Under the pieces are notes generated by a model that had not been told where the DNA came from, ran no database searches, and was given only the letters and a program-made list of their open reading frames with translations. Positions 9,932-19,250 of a DNA stretch of 64,000 nt are shown in pieces. This DNA comes from Lysinibacillus sphaericus (GTDB lineage Bacteria; Bacillota; Bacilli; Bacillales_A; Planococcaceae), in NCBI RefSeq assembly GCF_001629735.1, contig NZ_CP015224.1:4092001-4156000 (forward strand), in the 5' to 3' direction. Every line of letters starts with the position of its first letter. Positions within the stretch are counted from its first letter, which is position 1. A program made the position numbers and the translations under genes.

Positions 9932-10813
9932 ATGGAGTCAGCTGTGGAACAAACTAGAAAAACGAATAATGTTTTTTCTTTATTAAAATATTTATATGGG
10001 CAACATCAACAAAATACGTTATATATCAAACGTTTAAAAGCATTGAAGCAAATTATTCAACAAGGTTCTTTACATACATACTTTCAGCCTATTGTAGATT
10101 TACAGACAGCGCAAACAATTGGATTTGAAGCTTTAAATCGTCCAATACCCTCTGAATTGTTTACGAGTGTAGACCAGTTTTATGAATTTGTAGGACAAAC
10201 AGATTGTGTATTTTTATTTGAGTGTTTTTGTAGAAATCTTTCTTTACAACGTTTCAAGGAACGTATGCACAATGATTTGGTAGATAAAAACCTTTTAGTA
10301 TTTCTGAATATACACCCGAATGTATTATTAGATAAAAAATATCATAGTGGGGAAACGCTACAATTATTAAAGGAACTCGGCATTAAGCCACAACAAGTAG
10401 TTTTTGAGTTAACGGAGCGTAGTGCTGTTATAGATTTTGTTGAGTTTGAACGTGTATTATCACATTATAGATCGCAGGGCTATCGTATTGCGGTAGATGA
10501 TGTTGGCTCGGGTTACAATAGCTTAAAAACACTTATTTATTTAAAGCCAGAATTTATTAAACTAGATCGTTCATTAATTCAATGTATTGATCAGATTAGT
10601 GAGCAGCAGCAGCTTGTTACATTGCTAATGAAGTATGCCGAGCAGGCTAAAACTAAAATTATTGCTGAGGGAATAGAAAGACAGGAAGAGCTTGAGTATC
10701 TACATCGTATCGGTATTCACTATGCGCAAGGGTATGCGATAGGAAAGCCCGCAAAGGAAATGCATTTGGGGAAAATAAGGGTGGGTGACCATGAAGATTG
10801 GGGAAGTCATTGA
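9932..10813 (+). CDS. EAL domain c-di-GMP phosphodiesterase
   Basis: A 293-residue cytoplasmic protein consisting of a short N-terminal helical stretch and one EAL domain from about residue 38. The signature FEALNRP (66-72), NIHPNVL, ELTERS (159-164), VDDVGSGY (188-195), IAEGIE and QGYAIGKP are all present, including the metal-binding Glu and the DD pair, so it is probably catalytically active in c-di-GMP breakdown. RBS GAGGTG precedes the ATG. It overlaps the following CBS-GGDEF gene by 23 bases, so synthesis and degradation enzymes are co-translated. Confidence 0.92.
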   Translation: MESAVEQTRKTNNVFSLLKYLYGQHQQNTLYIKRLKALKQIIQQGSLHTYFQPIVDLQTAQTIGFEALNRPIPSELFTSVDQFYEFVGQTDCVFLFECFCRNLSLQRFKERMHNDLVDKNLLVFLNIHPNVLLDKKYHSGETLQLLKELGIKPQQVVFELTERSAVIDFVEFERVLSHYRSQGYRIAVDDVGSGYNSLKTLIYLKPEFIKLDRSLIQCIDQISEQQQLVTLLMKYAEQAKTKIIAEGIERQEELEYLHRIGIHYAQGYAIGKPAKEMHLGKIRVGDHEDWGSH

Positions 10814-11741
10814 AAAGGTTCCATGTATTGATGAATTTGTGAAAAATAAAGAAGTAGATGTGCTTTTTACGAGTAACCCATCATTACGGAGTGTGGTTGT
10901 AGTTCGTGATAAAAAACCTATTGGGCAGATTACACGTACGCATTTCTATCAAAAAATAGGCACTCAATATGGCTATCATTTATTTATGGGACGGCAAAAT
11001 CAATTAATTATTAAAAAGAATCCTTTAATTGTAGATCGGAATATACCGATTACTGAGGTTAGTACTCAAGCGATGTCTAGACCCCCAGAGGATTTATATG
11101 ATGATGTAATTGTCACTAAAAATGACCTATATGATGGAATGGTTAGTATAAGGGAGCTTCTGTTAAAGCTCGTTGACACTCAGGTGGCCATTGCTAGCTT
11201 TTTGAATCCACTAAGTAGTTTACCGGGTAATAAATTAATCAATGAAAAGCTTGAGGAAGCCTTAAAACTTTCACAATATAGTTTAATATATTTCGATTTA
11301 GATCATTTTAAATCCTATAATGACACATATGGCTTTAATAGAGGCGATAAAATCCTACTATATTTAACAGATATTCTTAAGAGACATATATGTGAGGTAG
11401 ACGATTTTTTAGGGCATATTGGTGGCGATGACTTTGTAGCGATTTTGCCCCATTATGAGGCAGCCTCGATTTGCCAGAAAATTATTGATGAGTTTGATGC
11501 AAATATTTCGAGTTTTTATGAATTAGAGGATCTCGAATATGTGCAGGTAGCCAATAGAATTGGGAAACTGGAGCCATTAACATGTACTACCTTATCCGTT
11601 GCAGTTATTACGAATGAATTTCAATATTTTGACTCCGTAGAACAATTATCTAATACAGTGACGCGCGTGAAAAAACAGTGTAAAAAAATTACTGGAAGCT
11701 GTTATTTGATTAATAAACAAGAAACCTACTTCGTTCATTAA
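10791..11741 (+). CDS. CBS-like domain plus GGDEF diguanylate cyclase
   Basis: A 316-residue protein. The N-terminal half (about residues 5-135) looks like a CBS/nucleotide-sensing pair (SLRSVVVVRDKKPIGQITR and the later YDGMVSIREL). The C-terminal GGDEF domain carries DLDHFKSYND and GGDDF (about 211-215), a permitted variant of the active-site motif. No RxxD product-inhibition site precedes it. ATG 10791 is used because AAGGGTGGG lies just before; a GTG six bases upstream is the alternative. The start lies inside the EAL gene. The CBS-like part could tune activity to adenine nucleotide level (inference). Confidence 0.88.
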   Translation: MKIGEVIEKVPCIDEFVKNKEVDVLFTSNPSLRSVVVVRDKKPIGQITRTHFYQKIGTQYGYHLFMGRQNQLIIKKNPLIVDRNIPITEVSTQAMSRPPEDLYDDVIVTKNDLYDGMVSIRELLLKLVDTQVAIASFLNPLSSLPGNKLINEKLEEALKLSQYSLIYFDLDHFKSYNDTYGFNRGDKILLYLTDILKRHICEVDDFLGHIGGDDFVAILPHYEAASICQKIIDEFDANISSFYELEDLEYVQVANRIGKLEPLTCTTLSVAVITNEFQYFDSVEQLSNTVTRVKKQCKKITGSCYLINKQETYFVH

Positions 11742-11757
11742 ACGATGTAGGTTTTTG
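11722..11757 (+). terminator. terminator after the GGDEF gene
   Basis: AAACCTAC and GTAGGTTT pair, with an inner TCGTT/AACGA stem, followed by T residues; it overlaps the stop codon. Confidence 0.85.
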
Positions 11758-11964
11758 TTAATGTTTAGAGGGGTATTTAGTATTAATTTTGTAATCACAG
11801 GGATTGAACCCATTAAAGTGATAATGTTGTCACCAATTGAAGCATGGGAGACTAAAATATTTTAAAGAAGTTTCACTAAAATAATCGTTTTACGTTTCGA
11901 GGGCATAATAAATCATGACAAATCGTTTTTATTGTATGAAATTATTAATCTTAATAAAACATAC

Positions 11965-11993
11965 TTGAATTATAGGGATTATAGGTATATAAT
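11965..11993 (+). promoter_or_regulatory. sigma-A promoter of the cystine symporter gene
   Basis: TTGAAT (11965-11970), a 17-base spacer and a consensus TATAAT (11988-11993) lie 40 bases before the start codon. No riboswitch or T-box is visible in 11760-12032. Confidence 0.75.
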
Positions 11994-12032
11994 TCGATTA
12001 CATTATTATAAAACACCTTAGGAGGCATTCCA

Positions 12033-13427
12033 TTGTCGAATTTACAAATCATTCTTAACGTCGCAGTTTTGCTTGTGTTCGTTGGAATTTTATATGTCAT
12101 GAATAAAAAACACGTGAAGTTTTCGAATCGTGTTTTTGCAGGTCTAGGTTTAGGGATTTTACTTGGTCTTGGACTTCATTTTATTTACGGTATTGATTCT
12201 GAAGTTTTAGCCAAAACAACATCTTGGTACAATATTATAGGTACTGGGTATGTTAAATTGTTACAAATGGTAGCCATGCCATTAGTATTTATATCAATTC
12301 TCATTGCCTTTACAAAAATGAAAATTGGCAAAAATTTTGGGAAAATGGCTGCTCTTATTTTAGCTATTTTAATTGGTACGACAGCTGTCTCGGCAGCAGT
12401 AGGTATTCTTTCTGCAACAGTATTTGATTTAGATGCAACACACATTTTACAAGGTGAAGCGGAGACAGCACGTGGCCAATACCTAGAGGAAAAAACGACT
12501 GGTTTAGCAGCACCAGATTTACCAACACAAATTGTTGAGTTATTCCCAGCCAATCCATTCCTTGATTTAACAGGAGCTCGTTCAACTTCAACAATTGCTG
12601 TCGTAATTTTCTCAGCATTCCTTGGCTTTGCTTATTTACGTGTAGCACGTAAAGATGAAGGGACAGCAGCAACAATTAAAAAAGGGCTAGATGCTATTTA
12701 TGCCCTTGTTATGGGTGTTGTAACAATTATTTTACGTTTAACACCGTACGGAATTTTAGCTATTATGGCTCGTACTGTAGCAACATCTGATTTCGGTGCC
12801 ATCTATAATTTAGGTAAGTTTGTAATTGCCTCTTATGCAGCTTTAATAATTGTATTCTTAGTACACTTATTAATCTTGACATTAAGCGGATTAAATCCAA
12901 TTACGTATATGAAAAAGTCTGCGGAAACATTATTATTCGCCTTTACCTCACGTTCAAGTGCTGGTACTTTACCGATGAATATTAAAACGCAAACAGGTCG
13001 TCTAGGGGTATCTGAGGGTATCGCCAACTTCTCAGGTTCATTTGGTTTATCAATTGGTCAAAATGGCTGTGCTGGTGTATATCCTGCCATGCTAGCGATT
13101 ATGATCGCACCTACAGTAGGCATTAATCCTCTTGATCCTGTGTTCATTATTACAGTTATTGCAATAGTAGCAGTTAGCTCATTTGGTGTAGCAGGTGTTG
13201 GTGGTGGTGCAACCTTTGCAGCAATCCTTGTATTATCAGCCCTTGATTTACCGGTTGCCCTTGCAGGTGTATTAATCTCAGTTGAGCCTTTAATTGATAT
13301 GGGACGTACAGCTTTAAATGTAAGTGGTTCAATGACAGCTGGTGTTACAACAGCACGTATTACGAAAGAATTGGATACAGAAATGTATAATAATAAAGAG
13401 TTAGGCGCGCAAGTATCCGACCTATAA
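12033..13427 (+). CDS. tcyP: L-cystine sodium/proton symporter, TcyP type
   Basis: A 464-residue protein of the dicarboxylate/amino acid:cation symporter family with about nine membrane segments. Evidence is KLLQMVAMPLVFISILIAF, ATSTIAVV-like ARSTSTIAVVIFSAFLG, the re-entrant loop serine motif TSRSSAGTLPMNI and the C-terminal SVEPLIDMGRTALNVSGSMTAG, all of which match TcyP (YhcL) of B. subtilis (463 residues). It takes up cystine as a sulfur source. The start is TTG 12033 with AGGAGG 8 bases upstream. Confidence 0.9.
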   Translation: MSNLQIILNVAVLLVFVGILYVMNKKHVKFSNRVFAGLGLGILLGLGLHFIYGIDSEVLAKTTSWYNIIGTGYVKLLQMVAMPLVFISILIAFTKMKIGKNFGKMAALILAILIGTTAVSAAVGILSATVFDLDATHILQGEAETARGQYLEEKTTGLAAPDLPTQIVELFPANPFLDLTGARSTSTIAVVIFSAFLGFAYLRVARKDEGTAATIKKGLDAIYALVMGVVTIILRLTPYGILAIMARTVATSDFGAIYNLGKFVIASYAALIIVFLVHLLILTLSGLNPITYMKKSAETLLFAFTSRSSAGTLPMNIKTQTGRLGVSEGIANFSGSFGLSIGQNGCAGVYPAMLAIMIAPTVGINPLDPVFIITVIAIVAVSSFGVAGVGGGATFAAILVLSALDLPVALAGVLISVEPLIDMGRTALNVSGSMTAGVTTARITKELDTEMYNNKELGAQVSDL

Positions 13428-13433
13428 CATCGA

Positions 13434-13475
13434 ATAACCCCCTTTAAAGGTGAAACTTTAAAGGGGGTTATTTTA
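13434..13475. terminator. strong bidirectional terminator
   Basis: ATAACCCCCTTTAAAG and CTTTAAAGGGGGTTAT form a 16-bp perfect stem with a GTGAAA loop, followed by TTT; it serves tcyP and the convergent hypothetical gene. Confidence 0.9.
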
Positions 13476-13787
13476 TATGATTTTTACATAAAAATCTTTA
13501 CCATTAATTATATCAATAATCTCAATATTAAAGTGTTTTTTATAATACTCAAAAATATTGTAGGCTAAACCGGAGTGTCCATTTAAATATGTTCCTTTTT
13601 TAATCTCTTTACGTGGGTTATGAAAATCAAAATATAAGCGGGAATCCCTACTCATGGTACTTAAAATGGCTAGAAATTCTTGTTCTTCAATATGAATGCC
13701 ACGTGTATAGCTACACTCTCTGCGATACGTATCATGAGCAATATTTATAGGAGAAGCTTCAAAAATTACTTCGATTTGTTTCTTCAA
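13473..13787 (-). CDS. hypothetical protein, 104 residues
   Basis: I do not recognise this protein. It starts at TTG 13787 behind AAAGGAGC. It is soluble, mixed charge, without signal peptide or membrane segment. Notable stretches are RRECSYTRGIHIEEQEFLAILS, RLYFDFHNPRKEIKKGTYLNGHSG and a C-terminal alternating strand pattern IEIIDIINGKDFYVKII. The RBS and terminator support a real gene. Confidence 0.65.
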   Translation of the reverse strand: MKKQIEVIFEASPINIAHDTYRRECSYTRGIHIEEQEFLAILSTMSRDSRLYFDFHNPRKEIKKGTYLNGHSGLAYNIFEYYKKHFNIEIIDIINGKDFYVKII

Positions 13788-13888
13788 ATGATGACAGCTC
13801 CTTTCGAATGGTGGTAAAAAAGCTGGCTACAGACAACCTATTTCATAATACTAGTATATAATTGTCGGAAAATTATATCAATTATTTT

Positions 13889-14443
13889 CTACCAATCTTG
13901 TTGCTGTATTTCCTCCGCTATCATCTGTAAATCATAGGCATTGATTGTTAAAAGTGAATAGTCATGTGACTCCATAAATTTTTCTGCCAGACGTTTGATA
14001 TATTTTGGAGAGCCTTCATTCTCTTCATCATAAATTAATAATAGTCCATCTGTATTTTGAATTATAAATTTATCCTTCTCAATAAATTGCCAAGGAGCTT
14101 CGTACGGTTTTTTTGTAATGCTTGTAACGAAATCTGCTCGGGCAATTATGGTTTGGTATTTTTCCTTTTTAGGGTCCTGCCAATTTTTCTCTTGTTCTAA
14201 AAAGGGTGTGATAACTGCATATTTTAAATGAGGAAATTCTTTTTTTAGCGTCCATACAACTTCAGCACTCCAAGATTCTACACCTTGTTGGCCGCTTATA
14301 ATAACCCATTCGAGCCCTTCATCAAGTAGAAGACGTAGACGGTTTTCCAATGCCTTTTTAATGATGCCAATCCGAGGATGTTTATCATTAAAAATACCAA
14401 GTTCATGTGGTTTATAGCCTGTAATCATGATACGCGTTAACAA
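13889..14443 (-). CDS. UPF0398/DUF1273 protein, YpsA-like (SLOG-type fold)
   Basis: A 184-residue protein started at TTG 14443 behind AGGGGGC. Family features are the opening RIMITGYKPHELGIF, VIISGQQGVESWSAEVV near residue 48, YAVITPFLEQEKNW, and DGLLLIYDEENEGSPKYI near 130. These form the Rossmann-like nucleotide-binding pocket of the YpsA/SLOG group. B. subtilis YpsA affects cell division; the ligand is unknown. Same strand as the downstream genes but with its own start signals. Confidence 0.88.
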   Translation of the reverse strand: MLTRIMITGYKPHELGIFNDKHPRIGIIKKALENRLRLLLDEGLEWVIISGQQGVESWSAEVVWTLKKEFPHLKYAVITPFLEQEKNWQDPKKEKYQTIIARADFVTSITKKPYEAPWQFIEKDKFIIQNTDGLLLIYDEENEGSPKYIKRLAEKFMESHDYSLLTINAYDLQMIAEEIQQQDW

Positions 14444-14512
14444 GAAAATGCCCCCTAGCTGTATAGTTGTAGTAATAGTATACAGTAGGGGGCAAGGAAA
14501 ACGAATGTGATA

Positions 14513-14614
14513 TTATCGATTAAAATGCAATAGTGTTAAAATTACTGCTACAGCCGCACAAATACCTAAAAACCACCACGAGTCTGTAAAGTCTTCTTTA
14601 GAGTCACTATTCAT
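14513..14614 (-). CDS. 33-residue single-pass membrane peptide
   Basis: ATG 14614 is preceded by AAAGGAATTA. The product has an acidic head (MNSDSKEDFTDSWW), one hydrophobic helix (FLGICAAVAVILTLL) and a short basic end (HFNR). The RBS, sensible codon use and N-out/N-in charge pattern argue for a real small gene. No homologue known to me. It lies 40 bases downstream of the DUF418 gene on the same strand and may be cotranscribed. Confidence 0.6.
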   Translation of the reverse strand: MNSDSKEDFTDSWWFLGICAAVAVILTLLHFNR

Positions 14615-14654
14615 ATGAAATAATTCCTTTCTTCTATAGTAGTTTGTAGGTGTC

Positions 14655-15794
14655 TTACTTCACCTGACCAGTCCACGACCAATTCGTCCATACACGTAAG
14701 ACTGTTTCAAATGGGCCGCGTTTAAATTTCTTTAAATAGGCAAGGCTGAAGACACATTGTAGACTGTAAACAACGATACCGAATAAGATACCACCAAAGA
14801 TACCTAGCTTGCCGTATAATCCGAGACCATAACCGTAAAAAACAGTTGTACAAATAATAGTTTGTAGTAAATAATTGGTTAAAGATAATTTGCCTACGCT
14901 CTCAAATGCAGGGGCGAGAAGCTGCACAGGGCGTGTTTTATAGAGTAAAGCTGCAAGGCTGACATAGCCGAGTGCTAATAGCTGAGATCCACCCATTAGT
15001 AAGATAGAAGAAAAATTACTTTCTATAAAACTTATACTTTTACATGCGAGACCTATAGGAACTAGGAGTGCACCTAGCTTATACCACTTTACTTCCTCGT
15101 CCATTTTCACAAAGGCTTGCTTTTTAGCGAGTGCCATACCGAAGAGGAATAGGGGAGCATAAAACATGGGTGCAAAAATTAATATAATAAAGATGAAGGA
15201 AGGGTCCTCCATTCCAGGTACTTCTGCATTTGCTCGGAAATCAAAAATTTCTAAGTAGCTTCCATTAGCATAGACATCATTTGCTTGTTCAATGTAAGTA
15301 TCTAATTCCTTTTGTTCCTTCTTAGTTGCCTCCATAGAACCGTATGTTAAAGCCGTCGTCAGGACAAACAGAATACCTGCCCATATAAATAAAGTTTTAG
15401 GTTTACGATTAATAAAGGGAATTAAAAATAAAGTCATACAGCCATAGGAAAAAAGAATATCGCCTTCCCATAATAAAATGGAATGTAGTAAACCGAGGGC
15501 AATTAAACCAGTAGCCCGACGTAAAACTGACCAGCGGCTTTTATTTTTTTTTCTTCGAATGGATTCAATTAATTTAATGAGCGAGAAGCCGAATAAAATA
15601 GTGAAGATGGGCATAAAGGAGCCTTCAATTACAATCTTTACAAAATATAAAGCTCCGTTATCTAAGGTAGAAAGATTTTTTAATTCATCTTTGCCATACA
15701 TTCCAAACTGGAATATCAGCAAATTCGCCATTAAGATGCCAAATAAACTAAACCCACGCATTGTATCAATGAAAGTAACACGATTAGTTGTCAT
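14655..15794 (-). CDS. DUF418 family membrane protein (YeiB-like)
   Basis: A 379-residue protein with about ten membrane helices. The N-terminal RVTFIDTMRGFSLFGILMANL, the FTILFGFSLIK stretch and the C-terminal DUF418 region with GKLSLTNYLLQTIICTTVFYGYGLGLYGKLG and FKRGPFETVLRVWTNWSW are diagnostic. The family is related to membrane acyltransferases, but the reaction is not established. It is divergent from the two-component system at 15898, separated by about 100 bases, so it may be a target of that system. Confidence 0.88.
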   Translation of the reverse strand: MTTNRVTFIDTMRGFSLFGILMANLLIFQFGMYGKDELKNLSTLDNGALYFVKIVIEGSFMPIFTILFGFSLIKLIESIRRKKNKSRWSVLRRATGLIALGLLHSILLWEGDILFSYGCMTLFLIPFINRKPKTLFIWAGILFVLTTALTYGSMEATKKEQKELDTYIEQANDVYANGSYLEIFDFRANAEVPGMEDPSFIFIILIFAPMFYAPLFLFGMALAKKQAFVKMDEEVKWYKLGALLVPIGLACKSISFIESNFSSILLMGGSQLLALGYVSLAALLYKTRPVQLLAPAFESVGKLSLTNYLLQTIICTTVFYGYGLGLYGKLGIFGGILFGIVVYSLQCVFSLAYLKKFKRGPFETVLRVWTNWSWTGQVK

Positions 15795-15897
15795 TGCGTT
15801 TTATCTCCTTAATTGGTTATCTTATACATAGAATAGTTGAGGAAGCTTATGGTGAAATAATGACTACCTTAAAGTAATCTTAAAAGTAGGTGAGGAT

Positions 15898-16599
15898 ATG
15901 CAGAAAGCATCCATATTAGTATTAGAGGATGAACGAGCGATTGCTGAAATGATTGATATCATTTTAAGAAAAGAAGGCATGACAAGTATTACATTATGTA
16001 ACACGATAGAAGCAGCAAAATCCGAGATTTATGCTAAAACATTTGATTTTTACCTTTTAGATATTATGTTGCCGGATGGTAGTGGGTTAGAAGTGGCGAA
16101 TCTTATTCGGGAAAAAAGCGATGCTCCTATTTTTTATTTAACAGCTAAAAGCAGTGACGCCGATAAACTTCGTGGTTTTATGAATGGTGCAGATGATTAT
16201 ATTACAAAACCATTTAATCCACTCGAGCTTGTTGCAAGGGTAAAGGTACAGTTAGCACGTTATATGAAGAAAAAGCAAGTCACAGAAAATCATCTTTTTA
16301 CATGTAGCCGTTTTACATTCGATATTGATGCAGCAGAAATCACTGTAGATGGGGTAAGGGAAATCATTAGTGGCCGTTTGTTTCATTTATTGAAATACTT
16401 ATGTGATAATGCGGGGCAAGTATTATCTAAGGAACAAATTTACGAGCGTGTATGGGGAGATTGTTTGTTTGATGATAATACAGTAATGGTACACATACGA
16501 AAACTGCGAGAAAAAATTGAAAAGAATCCTGGTAAACCTACCTGCATTATAACAGTCAGAGGTATTGGCTATAAGCTAGTTGGGGATGTTTCCTCATGA
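15898..16599 (+). CDS. OmpR/PhoB-family response regulator
   Basis: A 233-residue regulator with a receiver domain (residues 5-117; phospho-acceptor Asp 55 in YLLDIMLPDGSG, Lys in DYITKPFNPLEL) and a C-terminal winged-helix domain ending in VMVHIRKLREKIE..TVRGIGYKL. RBS AGGTGAGGA precedes the ATG. Its TGA overlaps the kinase ATG (ATGA), so the pair is translationally coupled. Confidence 0.94.
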   Translation: MQKASILVLEDERAIAEMIDIILRKEGMTSITLCNTIEAAKSEIYAKTFDFYLLDIMLPDGSGLEVANLIREKSDAPIFYLTAKSSDADKLRGFMNGADDYITKPFNPLELVARVKVQLARYMKKKQVTENHLFTCSRFTFDIDAAEITVDGVREIISGRLFHLLKYLCDNAGQVLSKEQIYERVWGDCLFDDNTVMVHIRKLREKIEKNPGKPTCIITVRGIGYKLVGDVSS

Positions 16600-18239
16600 A
16601 GCCAGCAGGGAAACTAACGCTTCGTTTTGTATCGTATTTCATTATATTTTATTTATTAATTATTTCGGGCTTTATTATGAGCTTGGTGTTTTTTGCGATC
16701 TTTATTAATGATCGTGTAGGAGACAATATTCATGTCATGAGCTCCTTTGAAATTGAGGACGATGCCGTTATAGAAAAGGGAGATTCTGTTAAAATTGCCG
16801 ATTATTTAGTAGAGCGTGCTGAGGAAAATGCAGGTCAACTTTACTTATTTGATCAGTCGATGACCATTGTAGATTATACAGGGGAAAGCTGTGAACTATG
16901 TGGAAGGCCTGATAGTGAAATTTTTGCATTAAAGCAGCCAGGTATGCACACATGGGAACTTCCAAAATATTATTTGTTATTTCTACCTATTTCTCCTGTT
17001 CAGCCATTATTTGATGAGGCTCTTGATAATTGGTTAGCTACAGGGACGATTTCAGATGTCACAATTCAGCGTTTAAAAGAACATAAAGCTAGTGTTGAAA
17101 TTTATGATACGGAATGGAACCGGACGGACATTGTAGGAAAACGTTATGAAGAGCTAAAGAAGCCCCAACTGGTTGAGGAGAAATATGACATATTCGAGCA
17201 TGAGGAACTTAAGCAAAGTACAACCTTAGCGGATAAGTCCACATTTGTTGTCCGTATGCCTAACCCATCCTATAAACCATTTGAAGAGCCCTTCAATAAG
17301 GCGATGATATTGTTTGTTTCCGTTTTCTTTGGTGGGCATATTATTTTATTGCTGGGCGTTATTTTTTTATCTATTAGTATTTCACGACAATTTGTACGTC
17401 CACTTGTTTATGTCATATCGCGAATTGAGCGACTTACCCAATTCGATTACAGTGATATTAGTGATAAGAACATCCATCATAAGAAAAGTGGGAAATTGAA
17501 ACGGAAATTTAAATTATTTCAGCCTGTAGAGGAGTCCTTAAACCATTTATCTGAGCGACTTGATTCAAATGAAAGGCAAATTAAGCAATCAGAGCAGTTA
17601 CGTGAGGAGTGGATTACAGGTTTATCGCATGATTTAAAGACGCCTTTAAGCTCTATTTATGGCTATTCCACAATGCTTGCCTCGGAGGATTATGAGTGGA
17701 CAAAGGATGAGATGCGTATTTTTGCACAAACTATGCAGGAAAAGGCAACATATATGGATGCCCTCATACAAGATTTAACGTATACGTATCAGTTAAAAAA
17801 TAAGGCCATACAGCTTGATAAGGTATTACTGCCATTGACAACATGGTTAACACAATTTGCTGATGAACAGGTAAGCGTAAGGGTTTATGGTGATGTGATG
17901 CTGCAGGCAGATGAACTTTTGCTCAAGCGGATTATGGATAATTTAATAACCAATGCGAAAAAATATACACCTGTAGGCACGAAGGTAATGGTGGAGGCGC
18001 AACATACTGGTAAAGAAGTGATGCTAACAATTGCTGATCATGGTCCTGGCATTCCTCAGGAAGAGCTCGATAACCTATTCGAACGTTATTACCGTGGAAC
18101 TAACACGACAGATGATACAACAGGAACAGGTTTAGGACTAGCCATTACAAAACAGCTTATTGACCTCCACAATGGCACCATAAGTGTACGTTCAGATCGT
18201 GACGGTACAGTATTTATTTTAAGATTTCAATGTCATTAA
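16596..18239 (+). CDS. HAMP-containing sensor histidine kinase
   Basis: A 547-residue membrane kinase. TM1 is about residues 10-37 and TM2 about 236-262, with a 195-residue extracytoplasmic sensor between them. HAMP, HisKA with phospho-acceptor His 345 in TGLSHDLKTPLSS, and an HATPase domain (N box NLITNAKKY, G boxes DHGPGIP and TGTGLGLAI) follow. The sensor contains a CxxC pair (Cys 99 and 102 in CELCGRP), which could bind metal or sense redox. The partner is the response regulator just upstream; the signal is unknown. Confidence 0.93.
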   Translation: MKPAGKLTLRFVSYFIIFYLLIISGFIMSLVFFAIFINDRVGDNIHVMSSFEIEDDAVIEKGDSVKIADYLVERAEENAGQLYLFDQSMTIVDYTGESCELCGRPDSEIFALKQPGMHTWELPKYYLLFLPISPVQPLFDEALDNWLATGTISDVTIQRLKEHKASVEIYDTEWNRTDIVGKRYEELKKPQLVEEKYDIFEHEELKQSTTLADKSTFVVRMPNPSYKPFEEPFNKAMILFVSVFFGGHIILLLGVIFLSISISRQFVRPLVYVISRIERLTQFDYSDISDKNIHHKKSGKLKRKFKLFQPVEESLNHLSERLDSNERQIKQSEQLREEWITGLSHDLKTPLSSIYGYSTMLASEDYEWTKDEMRIFAQTMQEKATYMDALIQDLTYTYQLKNKAIQLDKVLLPLTTWLTQFADEQVSVRVYGDVMLQADELLLKRIMDNLITNAKKYTPVGTKVMVEAQHTGKEVMLTIADHGPGIPQEELDNLFERYYRGTNTTDDTTGTGLGLAITKQLIDLHNGTISVRSDRDGTVFILRFQCH

Positions 18240-18240
18240 A

Positions 18241-18272
18241 AAAGAGGTATCAAATTTTGATACCTCTTTTAT
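18241..18272. terminator. terminator between kinase and convergent tetR
   Basis: AAAGAGGTATCAAA and TTTGATACCTCTTT form a near-perfect stem with T residues on the plus side and A residues (T on minus) on the other. Confidence 0.9.
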
Positions 18273-19189
18273 TATTGTCTATTTTTGTTGCAGCGCTCAG
18301 CCGGACGCTCAATTTTTACATAGCGCCATAGACTATTGGCGATATCGCGGGCTTCTGCGACATGTTCTGTTCCAACGAATGCTTTACGGAAAGGTGTAAG
18401 AAGTGACTCGATGATAAAAAGCTTTGGATTTTCGCGTTGAAGCTCCTCTAATAAAAATTCTGCATACTCCAAGCCTTCCACTGTTTCATTATTCGTTAAT
18501 CCTTTGGCAAAGCCACGTAATTGTTCGATGACCATATCTTTTGTAACGGTTTTATAATTGACTACATTTTGAATAGTATTGATCATTTCAACGCTAACGA
18601 TAATTTCCTTCGATTCAAGCATAGTAGGTATAATAACGCTAATATTGCGCAATGCTACACGTACAATGGCTTCTCGATTGATATATTTATCATAATCAGC
18701 TATAAAAACTGCGCGCAATGTGAGGTTAATCATTCCAAGCGTTTGCACAGCACATTCATAGCTTATTGGGCTAATTTCTTCACCGAAGACTTGAACAAGT
18801 CGATTAGCTAACCATTCTAATTCCTGTAGATGGTAGTTAATAATAATTTTTTTTAGTTCTTTATCTCTCGAATGAAAGATTGATTCAAAAATTTGAATTA
18901 AGTTATGTTCGCGATTGACGTACATGAGAACAGCAACTTGCTGTGTTAACACTTCTAAATCTGTAGGATCCTTTCCGTAAATAAGTTCATGTCTACGATT
19001 ACTTGCTTCCTCACGTCCTTCATCTAAAATGGCGATTAAGCATTCGTTCTTCGAAGAGAAATGATTGTAAAATGTCCCTTTTGAAATTTTAGCATCATGG
19101 ATGATGTCGTTAATCGATGTATCTAGAAATCCTTTTTCAATAAAAAGTGCACGCGCAGCTGTGATAATTTGTCTTTTTCTTTTGTTCAT
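18272..19189 (-). CDS. TetR family regulator, long form
   Basis: A 305-residue regulator, longer than typical TetR proteins (about 190). The N-terminal HTH is clear (AARALFIEKGF, INDIIHDAKISKGTFYNHFSSKNECL, residues 10-55). The rest is a helical ligand domain that appears duplicated or extended. It is divergent from the EmrB-type efflux gene with a 157-base gap holding a perfect inverted repeat, so it probably represses that gene and itself. Inducer unknown. Confidence 0.88.
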   Translation of the reverse strand: MNKRKRQIITAARALFIEKGFLDTSINDIIHDAKISKGTFYNHFSSKNECLIAILDEGREEASNRRHELIYGKDPTDLEVLTQQVAVLMYVNREHNLIQIFESIFHSRDKELKKIIINYHLQELEWLANRLVQVFGEEISPISYECAVQTLGMINLTLRAVFIADYDKYINREAIVRVALRNISVIIPTMLESKEIIVSVEMINTIQNVVNYKTVTKDMVIEQLRGFAKGLTNNETVEGLEYAEFLLEELQRENPKLFIIESLLTPFRKAFVGTEHVAEARDIANSLWRYVKIERPAERCNKNRQ

Positions 19190-19250
19190 GACCTCACCTT
19201 TTTAAAAATATTATACTCTTATTCTACACCAAAAATACTGATATATCAAC

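Noticed and set aside
12364..12675. minus-strand frames inside tcyP
   Set aside because: Leu-rich antisense shadows of a membrane protein gene.
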